64,000 bases of DNA. Origin: Bacillus sp. UNC41MFS5. GTDB lineage: Bacteria > Bacillota > Bacilli > Bacillales_B > DSM-18226. Below, in pieces: positions 50,901-58,705 of the stretch; position 1 is the first letter of the stretch, and every line of letters starts with the position of its first letter. The stretch lies in NCBI RefSeq assembly GCF_000686805.1, contig NZ_JMLP01000019.1, positions 1-64,000 on the forward strand, in the 5' to 3' direction. The notes below the pieces were generated by a model. The model saw only the letters and a program-made list of their open reading frames with translations, searched no databases and had not been told where the DNA came from. The position numbers were made by a program, and so were the translations under genes.

Positions 50901-51923
50901 AACACCCATCTTTTTTGCATAGGCAATGGCCTCGATGGCATCTGAAGTTGTTCCCCCATCAGGACCTAAAAATTTTATTGGTAAAATTTTTACGTTTGGA
51001 GCAACACCGACGACACCTTTATTTTCATTAATATTTGTTCCTTCTAATTCTGCAGCAATCGTTCCGGAGACGTGTGTACCGTGCTCATCTCCTTCTAGCG
51101 AATCATAGACCGTGTTATCATCATTATAAAAATCCCAGCCATTGACATCGTCAATATAACCGTTGAGGTCATCGTCTACATTAGGTTTGCCATATAATTC
51201 TTTAGTGTTCTTCCAAATTTTCTCCTTTAAATCAGGGTGATTGATGTCCACGCCCGTATCTATGACTCCGACAACCACTTCTGGTAGTTTTGAACTAAAT
51301 TTGTTCCATCCTTGGGGCGCATCTACATCTATATCTGCCAATCCATTAATCTCTTTAATAGGCTGTCCGGTATTATTCAAGCCCCATAATCGATCATAAA
51401 AGTTTGGAGAATTATGGATATCAGAAGCATAATATTTGTAGTTCGGTTGGACGGATTCAATGGTTTGATCTTTTTTTAGTTTGTTTATGTAATCACTCGT
51501 ACTTTGATTAGTAGGAATTTTTACAACCTCTGCATTTAGGGCCTTAAATTTCTTCTTTGATTTTAAAGAAAATTTCTTTTGAAGTGCACTAATATCCCCC
51601 GTTGACACTTTTTTCTTATATTTAATAATCAATTCGCCTGTTTGATATTTACTTTTACTTTGTAATTCTTCATTATTTAATTTTTCCTTAATCTCTGTTG
51701 CTACCTTATTTTGTGTCTTCTTATTAATAGAGAACTTTTTGTTTTCTGTTTTTATTTCTTTCATTTGGCTTTTTCTAAGGTTTTTACTAGAGTTAACTTG
51801 CATTTCACCCGTTACGAAACTATTAGTTCCTGTTTGTGCGGCTACTTGCCCTGTTCCTGTAAAAATGGTTGATGCTAATAGAAAGGCAGAAACCGGTAAA
51901 GAAAAAAGTGTTTTTTTCTTCAT
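47940..51923 (-). CDS. Giant secreted S8 subtilisin-like protease with an inserted domain
   Basis: 1327 residues. Signal peptide 1-29 (SAFLLASTIFTGTGQVAA); propeptide to about 170 (YQTGELIIKYKKKVSTGDIS); catalytic D222 (VGVIDTGVDINH), H281 (DEHGTHVSGT), oxyanion N374 (AAAGNDG), S698 (GTSMATPHTTG). Between VDVAAPGVDILST (427) and the Ser lie about 255 extra residues (436-690), including AYDGVIWFTGNGLG and LKNYLSGGGKLLLTGQ, which look like a flavodoxin/amidotransferase-like fold. Tail: PPC-type domain (780-865), beta-sandwich (875-995), Fn3-like (997-1085), PPC (1108-1195), second beta-sandwich (1205-1322). Extracellular; no cell-wall anchor seen. Confidence 0.93.
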   Translation of the reverse strand: MKKKTLFSLPVSAFLLASTIFTGTGQVAAQTGTNSFVTGEMQVNSSKNLRKSQMKEIKTENKKFSINKKTQNKVATEIKEKLNNEELQSKSKYQTGELIIKYKKKVSTGDISALQKKFSLKSKKKFKALNAEVVKIPTNQSTSDYINKLKKDQTIESVQPNYKYYASDIHNSPNFYDRLWGLNNTGQPIKEINGLADIDVDAPQGWNKFSSKLPEVVVGVIDTGVDINHPDLKEKIWKNTKELYGKPNVDDDLNGYIDDVNGWDFYNDDNTVYDSLEGDEHGTHVSGTIAAELEGTNINENKGVVGVAPNVKILPIKFLGPDGGTTSDAIEAIAYAKKMGVKITNNSWGGEEYDPLLEEAIANSGSLFVAAAGNDGMNNDEGGAYPASFESANILAVAAVDNKGNLAPFSNYGSNSVDVAAPGVDILSTVPKFPLDELTKALNIDQPGASAQITGNNYKAIFDGIGYEKYSDAKRQEPNSKSQRQEAFDKALSYLEINDPSKNILLVQDDESDLAALFKNEPELRALFKNYLPIYQKLLVNHPELKTITVKSDSSLSDYLSSSDLSAYDGVIWFTGNGLGFFSEQGTTLTTTDSELLKNYLSGGGKLLLTGQNALSGQEKSPLVKDYLHLTVYADMGPSLDVEGLKGGIYENTKYEVNRYETPYYFADLVKSNDSRTIINSKYVSDYLQAYDYYSGTSMATPHTTGTAAILLGLRPNMSPEMLKLYTSTKGNSLDTLKGRVSSGKLVKTSKLDNFNDNETPGIPLEKSILNDNLNAATDKNDVFALSLKEGETLSLSLNSKSGNDFDLYVYDESTISINNTNGMVAYSENENTSNESIKFTAPRTGIYFVNVYAYKGAGNYKLFTGNFGGSYEDDSNSMTFLGEWMPVFNPQHSGNSANALNSKGEVNFSFVGYSFEWQGFKDPTQGIADIYIDGSKIASPSLYASTFKAKQTIYKKDYASYGRHSVKIVWTGNSDSASRKSASGINLDKLIVRSNPVSLNAYFDKNKKFPVITWTAAKWAESYSIYRKGSSQADYVQINKNPITTASYTDTTAVPGKSYNYTVVINTKDKMETPFSSAFTYVYDDDIKGSLPMAGTAKGSLNINTKDVTDVWSKHLDQGKTYKITLTGPSGTNFDLSLFNKGTSTIYGKSALKKSSGTASVEKIVFKPVKSGLYYIVPVALKGSGQYSVTISVQTTKSVENTNSTIKYAGSWSKLKYSHASGRSINRTKGNSGSLEYSFSGTGITLYALKYKNMGKADIYIDGVKVKQINLYSASHKYKANVFEKQNLANKSHKIKIVATGKKTSAATSAYINIDAFKVTQFTSVK

Positions 51924-52064
51924 TCATGCACCTCTTTTTAAAAGATTTATAGAAAAATTTATCTATATTAGAAGAATTATACAATAATTATTAAAGAATA
52001 ATAGTACATAATCACTCGACAAATTTCTTCCTCTACTATATTTAAGTAGTTTTTTCTATAAAAA

Positions 52065-52090
52065 AATCCGGCCCATCCATAAGCCGGATT
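52065..52090 (-). terminator. Terminator of glnP
   Basis: AATCCGGC / GCCGGATT stem with a T-run on the minus strand, ending 3 nt from the glnP stop. Confidence 0.8.
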
Positions 52091-52092
52091 TC

Positions 52093-52755
52093 TTATGTCT
52101 CTTTTATTTCTAACCTTCTGGCAACTAGTGATAAGGCATAATTGACGATAAAGTACATGAGCGCCATCATGATAAAAACTGGAATCACATATGTTCCCTT
52201 TTGTGCGTATATGATTTGGCCGTTGTGCAATAAATCCGGCAAGGCAATGACGACAGCTAACGATGTATCTTTGAGCAGTGAAATAAATTGACTGACGATG
52301 GGAGGAACCATTCTTCTCAGCGCCTGTGGCATGATGATAAAACGTAATGTCTGGATGTAGGTCAATCCAGACGCCCGCCCTGCCTCAATTTGACCTTTTT
52401 CAATCGAATTTAAGCCGCCTCGGATAATTTCTGAAATCATCGCAGATTCAAATACCGTCAAAGCCGCAATCGCCGCCGTCGATATCTCCATTTCTAATCC
52501 AATTTCCGGCAAAGCGAAATAGGTAAAGAAAATAATGAGCAGCAACGGCAGGTTCCGAATTGTCTCGACAACTAGAGCCAATAGTTTAGAAACAACGGGA
52601 ATCCGCGCATATCTGAGCGTCCCAATGAGACCGCCAATAACAAAGCTGAGCACGATGGAAATGGCTGCGACCTTAAGCGTAACCGCAAATCCCTCGAGTA
52701 AAAATTTAAAATGGTCCAGGGTATATACTTCCACGAACGGTGCTAGAAATTCCAA
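52093..52755 (-). CDS. glnP: Glutamine ABC transporter permease
   Basis: 220 residues; HAAT-family permease with EAA loop GQIEAGRASGLTYIQTLRFI and N-terminal LLEGFAVTLKVAAISIVLSF. Last gene of a glnQ-glnH-glnM-glnP arrangement identical to B. subtilis. Follows glnM after 12 nt. Confidence 0.9.
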   Translation of the reverse strand: MEFLAPFVEVYTLDHFKFLLEGFAVTLKVAAISIVLSFVIGGLIGTLRYARIPVVSKLLALVVETIRNLPLLLIIFFTYFALPEIGLEMEISTAAIAALTVFESAMISEIIRGGLNSIEKGQIEAGRASGLTYIQTLRFIIMPQALRRMVPPIVSQFISLLKDTSLAVVIALPDLLHNGQIIYAQKGTYVIPVFIMMALMYFIVNYALSLVARRLEIKET

Positions 52756-52767
52756 CTCTGCACCTCC

Positions 52768-53406
52768 TTAATGACTTCGAGCCATGCGTCTTTCTAAAAA
52801 TCCTACACCAAGACTTAATGGGATTGTTAATATTAAATAAAATAAAGCAACTAGAATATAGGTATCAAAGGTTACGTATGTCTTTGCCGAAATTAAATCG
52901 CCTTGATACATTAAATCTCCTCCCGCGACAACGGCTAACAAGGATGAATTTTTCACTAGATTGAGAAATTGATTGCCAAGTGAAGGGATGACGATTTTAA
53001 TAGCCTGAGGAAGAACCACCAGTCTCATTGCCTGGCCATAACTCAATCCTGTCGAGCGGGCAGCTTCCATTTGTCCTTTTGGAACAGACATAATCCCAGC
53101 ACGGATCGCTTCGGCAATGAAAGCAGCCGTATAAATCGTCAGTCCGATCGTTCCTGCAGTCATCCCTCCAAAGTTTCCAGCCAAGTAAGTGAAAAAGATG
53201 ATTACTAGCACTGGGATATTACGGATAAATTCAACATAGGCCGTGCCCAGCCAGTTAAGAGGTTTGACTGGGGCCATGCGGAGGACTGCAATCAATGTAC
53301 CCCATATGAAACTGGATAGTAGGGCGATTAAACTCGAGATAATCGTTATTTTTAATCCTTGTAAAAATGCATCAAGATTATCGGTTAGTATCGAGAAATC
53401 CAGCAA
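52768..53406 (-). CDS. glnM: Glutamine ABC transporter permease
   Basis: 212 residues; EAA loop GQMEAARSTGLSYGQAMRLV, with LQGLKITIISSLIALLSSFI at the N-terminus. Partner of GlnP in the membrane heterodimer. Order in the operon supports the glnM name over glnP. Confidence 0.88.
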   Translation of the reverse strand: MLDFSILTDNLDAFLQGLKITIISSLIALLSSFIWGTLIAVLRMAPVKPLNWLGTAYVEFIRNIPVLVIIFFTYLAGNFGGMTAGTIGLTIYTAAFIAEAIRAGIMSVPKGQMEAARSTGLSYGQAMRLVVLPQAIKIVIPSLGNQFLNLVKNSSLLAVVAGGDLMYQGDLISAKTYVTFDTYILVALFYLILTIPLSLGVGFLERRMARSH

Positions 53407-53426
53407 ATGCTCACCACCTCATTAAA

Positions 53427-53474
53427 CAGGATGAGTAGGACCATAATCGTGCAAGCAGGCTACTACCCATCCTG
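53427..53474 (-). terminator. Stem-loop between glnH and glnM
   Basis: CAGGATGGGTAG / CTACTCATCCTG-type arms (one G-T mismatch) just after the binding-protein stop, without a T-run. Like the 27068 hairpin it probably stabilises the binding-protein message. Confidence 0.6.
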
Positions 53475-53497
53475 ACGAGAAACTGTGTATATATGGT

Positions 53498-54304
53498 TTA
53501 ATTTTTAATCCATTTATTCTTAATTTCATCGTACTTGCCTGAATCCTTCAGGCTTTTCAATGCTTTATTCAATTCATCGACAAGTGCTTTATTTCCTTTT
53601 TTCACAGCGATCCCATATGGCTCTTCAGTAAACGTTCCTCCTACAAGACCATAAGACGGATCTTCTTCTGCCATTCCATAAAGGATTGCATCATCAGTCG
53701 TTAGAGCATCCCCCTTTCCTGCCTTTAAGGCGGTAAAAGCTTCCGCATAGTTTTCGAATTCGAGGACGGTTGTTTCAGGAGCTTTCTCTCGAATATTGAT
53801 CGTCGAGGTCGATCCTTTCACCGCGAGCACCTTCGTTCCTTTCTTTAAGTCTTTAATGCTCTGAATCTTGCTTCCTTTTTTCACGAGCAAGGATTGCCCA
53901 GCATCAAAGTAGACATCTGTAAAATCCACTTCTTTCTTCCGTTCATCTGTGATAGTCATCGTAGCTACTACTGCATCCACCTTACCATTGTTTAAGAGTC
54001 CTACCCGCGTTTTCGATGTCACCTCTACATACTCTGGCTTTACATCCTTGCCAAACATTTCTTCTGCGAGGGCTTTAGACAAATCGATATCAAACCCTTC
54101 CACCTCACCAGTTGAAGGATTTTTTAATCCAAATAAACGAGTGTCATGCTTTACGCCAAAGACAATTTTTTTCTCCTCTTTAATTTGAGCAAGAACATCC
54201 TTGCTGCTCCCGTTAGAGTCCTTATCCCCACCACAACCGGCGAGAAACAAGGCAGCCATAGTAGTTACTAACGCCATTTTCATTAGATTTTTTGTTTTGA
54301 ACAT
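53498..54304 (-). CDS. glnH: Glutamine-binding lipoprotein
   Basis: 268 residues from ATG 54304 (GGAGG upstream). Lipobox ALFLAGCGGD. SBP_bac_3 core: VEGFDIDLSKALAEEMFG, DAVVATMTITDERKKEVDFT, LKAGKGDALTTDDAIL, EEPYGIAVKKGN. Binds a polar amino acid outside the membrane; glutamine is inferred from gene order, and glutamate or aspartate cannot be excluded. Confidence 0.88.
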   Translation of the reverse strand: MFKTKNLMKMALVTTMAALFLAGCGGDKDSNGSSKDVLAQIKEEKKIVFGVKHDTRLFGLKNPSTGEVEGFDIDLSKALAEEMFGKDVKPEYVEVTSKTRVGLLNNGKVDAVVATMTITDERKKEVDFTDVYFDAGQSLLVKKGSKIQSIKDLKKGTKVLAVKGSTSTINIREKAPETTVLEFENYAEAFTALKAGKGDALTTDDAILYGMAEEDPSYGLVGGTFTEEPYGIAVKKGNKALVDELNKALKSLKDSGKYDEIKNKWIKN

Positions 54305-54319
54305 TTCTTTTACCTCCAA

Positions 54320-55048
54320 TTAATGATTTAAGATACGGCTGAGAAATAAACGTGCCCGTTCTTCACGCGGGTTTGCATAAAATTCAGCCGGAACTGCTTC
54401 TTCTAAAATCCGCCCCTCATCCATAAAGACGATTCGGTCGGCCACCTCCTTGGCAAAGCCCATTTCATGGGTTACGACGACCATCGTCATGCCTTCTTTG
54501 GCGAGAGCTTTCATGACATCGAGGACCTCCCCTATCATTTCGGGATCCAGTGCCGAGGTGGGTTCATCGAAAAGCATAATTTCCGGGTTCATGGCAAGAC
54601 CGCGCGCGATGGCAACACGCTGCTGCTGACCTCCAGAAAGTTGAGAAGGATAAGCGTTGGCCTTATCCAATATGCCAACCTTATTAAGGTAATGTCTGGC
54701 TGTTTCTGTCGCTTCTTTTTCGGATTTGCCCAGCACTTTCATTGGAGCTAGCGTGATATTGTTAAGCACTGTTTTGTGCGGATATAAATAAAAATGCTGA
54801 AAGACCATGCCAATATTCCGCCTTAATTGATTGATATCTGTTTTTTTATCCCCTACAGATATCCCATTTACAGTGAGTGTCCCGGCCGATATGGTTTCAA
54901 GTTGATTAATGCACCGGAGCAAGGTACTTTTTCCTGAACCGGAAGGTCCGATTACGACGACGACTTCTCCTTGATAGATTGTGAGGTTAATATCTTTTAA
55001 AACATGAAAATCCCCATAAAACTTATTTACCTGCTTAAATTCAATCAT
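54320..55048 (-). CDS. glnQ: Glutamine ABC transporter ATPase
   Basis: 242 residues from ATG 55048 (AGGAGG upstream). Walker [11 protein letters not shown]-loop [11 protein letters not shown], signature [16 protein letters not shown], Walker [17 protein letters not shown]-loop [13 protein letters not shown]. First gene of the glnQHMP operon; glnH follows after 15 nt. Confidence 0.93.
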   Translation of the reverse strand: MIEFKQVNKFYGDFHVLKDINLTIYQGEVVVVIGPSGSGKSTLLRCINQLETISAGTLTVNGISVGDKKTDINQLRRNIGMVFQHFYLYPHKTVLNNITLAPMKVLGKSEKEATETARHYLNKVGILDKANAYPSQLSGGQQQRVAIARGLAMNPEIMLFDEPTSALDPEMIGEVLDVMKALAKEGMTMVVVTHEMGFAKEVADRIVFMDEGRILEEAVPAEFYANPREERARLFLSRILNH

Positions 55049-55185
55049 TCTTGACCTCCTCAACTAAAACGTATAAATTATGGCAATTTTCAAGATTACT
55101 TACATGTTATTCAAACCTTGTCCACTTCAAACCGCGACCATCGACTTGTTTTAGAGATAGTAAAAAAGGTGGATAAAGTAAAAAA

Positions 55186-55228
55186 GGTGTCAGGCACCAT
55201 GTGAAGAATTCACATGGTGCCTGACACC
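55186..55228. repeat. GGTGTCAGGCACC palindromic repeat, copy 2
   Basis: 20-bp perfect arms starting GGTGTCAGGCACCATGTGAA, loop GAA, followed by TTTACTGACACCTTTACTTTTT. Acts as probable terminator of the permease gene that ends at 55242 on the minus strand. Related to copy 1 at 37869. Confidence 0.85.
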
Positions 55229-55241
55229 TTTACTGACACCT

Positions 55242-56594
55242 TTACTTTTTAAAACGATAACCGACATATAGGACTATAAACCAAACTGGTGCTACCATTA
55301 ATGCTACTCGCATTTCTTCTATAAAGGCCATTAAAATGACGACAACTGCTAAGAAAGCAAGGGCTAGGTAGGATGAAACTGGATATAGCGGCATTTTAAA
55401 TGCTAGTTTTTTTACTTCTTCTTTTGCTTTTGATTGTCTAAATTTGATTTGTGTAACCAATATAATGGTCCAGCTCGTAATCACCGCGACGGTTGCTACA
55501 GAAGAAATATACATAAATACTTTTTCGGGAACAATATAATTTAAAAATACCGCCACAAGTAAAAACGAGGACGAAAATAGGATTCCACGTCTTGGAGTAG
55601 AATGCTTGTTTAGCTTTCCAAAATATTTCGGACCGTTATTTTGAAGTGATAAATTGTAAAGCATTCTGCCTGTACTGAAAAGACCACTATTAAAAGCAGA
55701 CAATGCTGCAGTTAACACAACAAAATTTATGATATGAGCTGCTCCAGGAATTCCAACTTTATCAAAAATCAATACAAACGGACTTCCATTCGTCCCCACT
55801 TCATTCCAAGGATATAAACTCATCATGATTCCTAATGCAGCAATATAAAAAATTAAAATCCTCCAAACTACATTGTTGATGGCTGATGGAATTGATTTTC
55901 GAGGATTTTTCGCTTCCCCTGCCGTTATACCGACCAGTTCCACCCCGCCAAATGAAAACATAACTAGAACCAATGACATTAAAATACCATTCATTCCATT
56001 TGGCATAAATCCACCATGTGCCCATAGATTATTAAAACCTATTGGCTGACCTCCGTTACCGATACCTAGGAGGATCATTCCTAAACCAACCACAATCATT
56101 CCAATAATAGCCACAACTTTGATCATCGCGAACCAGAATTCAAACTCTCCAAATGCTTTTACACTAGTAAGGTTTATCATAGTAATAACCACTAGTGTAG
56201 CCAATGCAGTCACCCATTGTGGAATATCAGGGAACCAATAGTTCACATATACGCCAACTACCGTAATTTCTGCCATCCCAACGACAACCCACATAAACCA
56301 ATAGGTCCACCCTGTTAAGTAACCGGCAAACGGACCTAAATATCGATTGGCATAGGAGCTAAATGAACCTGAAACTGGCTCATCAACAGCCATTTCACCT
56401 AATGCCCTCATAATTGTAAAAATAACTAAACCTCCGATTAAGTAGGAGATTAATATTGACGGACCAGCCATCTGAATCGTTGCACTTGAACCATAGAACA
56501 AACCAACACCAATGGCCCCTCCTAGTGCTATTAACTGGATATGCCTATTGTCTAAACCACGTTGTAAATTTTCACCTTCTTGATTTTTGCCCAC
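55242..56594 (-). CDS. APC-family amino acid permease (AapA/GabP/RocE type)
   Basis: 450 residues, 12 hydrophobic segments. Family opening RGLDNRHIQLIALGGAIGVG, plus ALGEMAVDEPVSGSFSSYAN and FSFGGVELVGITAGEAKNPR typical of the amino acid transporter group. Substrate may be D-serine/alanine/glycine, GABA or proline; sequence does not decide. Monocistronic, ending at the dispersed hairpin repeat. Confidence 0.9.
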   Translation of the reverse strand: MGKNQEGENLQRGLDNRHIQLIALGGAIGVGLFYGSSATIQMAGPSILISYLIGGLVIFTIMRALGEMAVDEPVSGSFSSYANRYLGPFAGYLTGWTYWFMWVVVGMAEITVVGVYVNYWFPDIPQWVTALATLVVITMINLTSVKAFGEFEFWFAMIKVVAIIGMIVVGLGMILLGIGNGGQPIGFNNLWAHGGFMPNGMNGILMSLVLVMFSFGGVELVGITAGEAKNPRKSIPSAINNVVWRILIFYIAALGIMMSLYPWNEVGTNGSPFVLIFDKVGIPGAAHIINFVVLTAALSAFNSGLFSTGRMLYNLSLQNNGPKYFGKLNKHSTPRRGILFSSSFLLVAVFLNYIVPEKVFMYISSVATVAVITSWTIILVTQIKFRQSKAKEEVKKLAFKMPLYPVSSYLALAFLAVVVILMAFIEEMRVALMVAPVWFIVLYVGYRFKK

Positions 56595-56894
56595 TCCATG
56601 TTTCCACCCTTCTTAATTATTCTTTTAGAATAACTAAGTTGGATTTCCCTTTCCACATGAAAGAATATTCATACAAATCAAATTATTCATTCCCTTCAAA
56701 AAATCCTCAGTAAAATATTCCTCTATTTCGTAAAATTGGGTTGAATATGTCATTTATACAGGAATTATGTCATAAATCAATTTTACCTGTAATGTTGTTC
56801 AACAAACTATAAAGAAATGTAACAGAGGTGTTCTGTAATTCGTGTACTAGCACATGCTAAAGTAGGTACATACGAATTTACAGGAGGTAGCAAC

Positions 56895-57572
56895 ATGAAA
56901 AACAATTCCCTGAAGAAATTAATTGTAGCTTGTGTAGCTACATTTTCAATAATAGCTCTACAAAATACTACGGCAGAGGCAATTACACAATCTCCACTTG
57001 TAAAAGAGGTTAACCTCAATGAACTTGGGCAACAAAATGGATTAAACACTATTAATATAGAACAAGAAAATAATCGTCCTGATAATTGGGTTGATATAGA
57101 AGAAGAATTGCAAAATCCTATTCAACCGAAAGCAGCAGAAAAAAAAGCATCCAAACCTGATAAAAAAACGCCAAAAAAAGAAAAAGAGAAGCCAGCCGTT
57201 ACAATTTCTAATAAAGAAAAGGACTTATTTGCGCGATTAGTAAATGCTGAAGCAAAAGGTGAATCCTTTCAAGGAAAAGTAGCCGTTGCGACTGTCGTAT
57301 TAAATCGAGTTGATTCACCTGATTTCCCAGATACAGTTACAGGTGTAATTAATCAAGTCGTAGGGGGTACCTATGCCTTTTCACCCGTACAAAATGGTGA
57401 AATTAATAAGCCCGCATCAGATGAGTCGAAACGAGCAGTAGAAAAAGCACTAACTAGAAAAGACCGTTTAAATGATTCTGTATTTTTCTATAACCCAGAA
57501 ATTGCAGAAGATCAATGGATTCGTACACGTCCAGTTGTAAAGACGATTGGTGATCATGTTTTTGCAAAATAG
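56895..57572 (+). CDS. SleB/CwlJ-family cell wall hydrolase
   Basis: 225 residues. Signal peptide 1-29 (KLIVACVATFSIIALQNTTA), a Lys/Pro-rich linker (75-100), then Hydrolase_2 domain: EKDLFARLVNAEAKGESFQG (catalytic Glu), VVLNRVDSPDFPDTVTGVI, FSPVQNGEIN. SleB is a cortex-lytic transglycosylase used in spore germination. The missing peptidoglycan-binding domain points to a shorter paralogue, perhaps vegetative or mother-cell. Supports a spore-forming host. Confidence 0.88.
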   Translation: MKNNSLKKLIVACVATFSIIALQNTTAEAITQSPLVKEVNLNELGQQNGLNTINIEQENNRPDNWVDIEEELQNPIQPKAAEKKASKPDKKTPKKEKEKPAVTISNKEKDLFARLVNAEAKGESFQGKVAVATVVLNRVDSPDFPDTVTGVINQVVGGTYAFSPVQNGEINKPASDESKRAVEKALTRKDRLNDSVFFYNPEIAEDQWIRTRPVVKTIGDHVFAK

Positions 57573-57578
57573 AGTTTG

Positions 57579-57605
57579 AAAGCCGTCGAATGACGGCTTT
57601 TTTTG
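57579..57605 (+). terminator. Terminator of the SleB-like gene
   Basis: AAAGCCGTC / GACGGCTTT stem, tiny loop, then seven T. Confidence 0.92.
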
Positions 57606-57639
57606 CATGTAAGAAATATATACTTACGTTTGATGCCAT

Positions 57640-58479
57640 TTAAAGGTTTGCTGCTTTAAAGGTATCGCCTCCCTCGATGGTTCCATTTTTGAAGCCTTTA
57701 TTGAACCAGCGTTTTCTTTGCTCAGAAGTTCCGTGTGTAAAGCTTTCCGGCACCACATAGCCCTGCGATTTTTTCTGGATATTATCATCACCCACAGCAC
57801 TTGCTGCATTCACTGCCTCTTCAAGGTCGCCTTTCTCTAGGTAGCCTTTCCCTTGCGCGAAGTGGGCCCAAACACCCGCCAAGTAGTCCGCTTGCAATTC
57901 AAATCGAACCGAGTACTCATTAGAACGCTTCTGTGCCTGTGAAGCTTGGTCTCCAGTATGCAAGAGGGTCTGGACGTGGTGGCCTACTTCATGGGCAATG
58001 ACGTACGCCATCGCAAAGTCCCCAGGCGCCTGGAATTTTTGTTTCAGTTCCTGATAAAAACTTAAGTCAATGTACAGTTTGTGGTCGCCAGGACAATAAA
58101 ATGGTCCTACCGCCGAACTAGCTGATCCACAGGCAGACTGGACACTGCCGGTGTACAAAACAAGCTTAGGATTCTCGTATTGAAGCCCTTTCTTCTTGAA
58201 TTCATCTGACCACACATCCTCTGTATCAGCAAGAACAACAGAAACAAAGTCCGCCAATTCCTTCTCCCCGGAGGATTCCTGATAAGGTGGAGGAGCTTGT
58301 GTGCCCGTATCAGAAGCCTGATTGTTGCCTAATAGATCTCCTGGATTTCCTCCGAGCAGCGTAAAGAGGAGAACAATAATAATACTGCCGATTCCCCCTC
58401 CAATCACGGTCTTGCCGCCCATTCCCATTCCTCTCCGGTCTTCAACGTTGGCGCTTTGCCGTCTTCCTTTCCATTTCAT
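57640..58479 (-). CDS. YpfJ-type neutral zinc metallopeptidase
   Basis: 279 residues from ATG 58479 (AAAGGAGG upstream; the longer frame is not needed). Basic N-terminus, one membrane anchor (VIGGGIGSIIIVLLFTLLGG), then the peptidase domain with HExxH at 163-167 (YVIAHEVGHHVQTLL) and QADYLAGVWAHFAQGKG carrying the third ligand region. Family includes E. coli YpfJ; substrate unknown. Probably faces outside, anchored in the membrane. Confidence 0.9.
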   Translation of the reverse strand: MKWKGRRQSANVEDRRGMGMGGKTVIGGGIGSIIIVLLFTLLGGNPGDLLGNNQASDTGTQAPPPYQESSGEKELADFVSVVLADTEDVWSDEFKKKGLQYENPKLVLYTGSVQSACGSASSAVGPFYCPGDHKLYIDLSFYQELKQKFQAPGDFAMAYVIAHEVGHHVQTLLHTGDQASQAQKRSNEYSVRFELQADYLAGVWAHFAQGKGYLEKGDLEEAVNAASAVGDDNIQKKSQGYVVPESFTHGTSEQRKRWFNKGFKNGTIEGGDTFKAANL

Positions 58480-58581
58480 TTTTTTACCTCCTTTAAAAAG
58501 CCAATTAACCTTGTTATACCCACAATAGCGAAGATTAAATATGTATATATTTTGGAAATTGTTAACTAAATAGCCGTGCGA

Positions 58582-58621
58582 ATACAAAACGGCCCCCAAA
58601 TTCCGGGAGCCGTTTTGTATT
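58582..58621. terminator. Bidirectional terminator
   Basis: ATACAAAACGGC / GCCGTTTTGTAT perfect arms with a C/G-rich inner stem; about 85 nt after the S9 peptidase stop. Confidence 0.85.
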
Positions 58622-58705
58622 TCACCTATTGATGTTCCATTTTAACTAGATGTATGCGGAATTTCAGTACTGTCCCACTACAGTTGTGCCATTTACATCC
58701 TTGAG

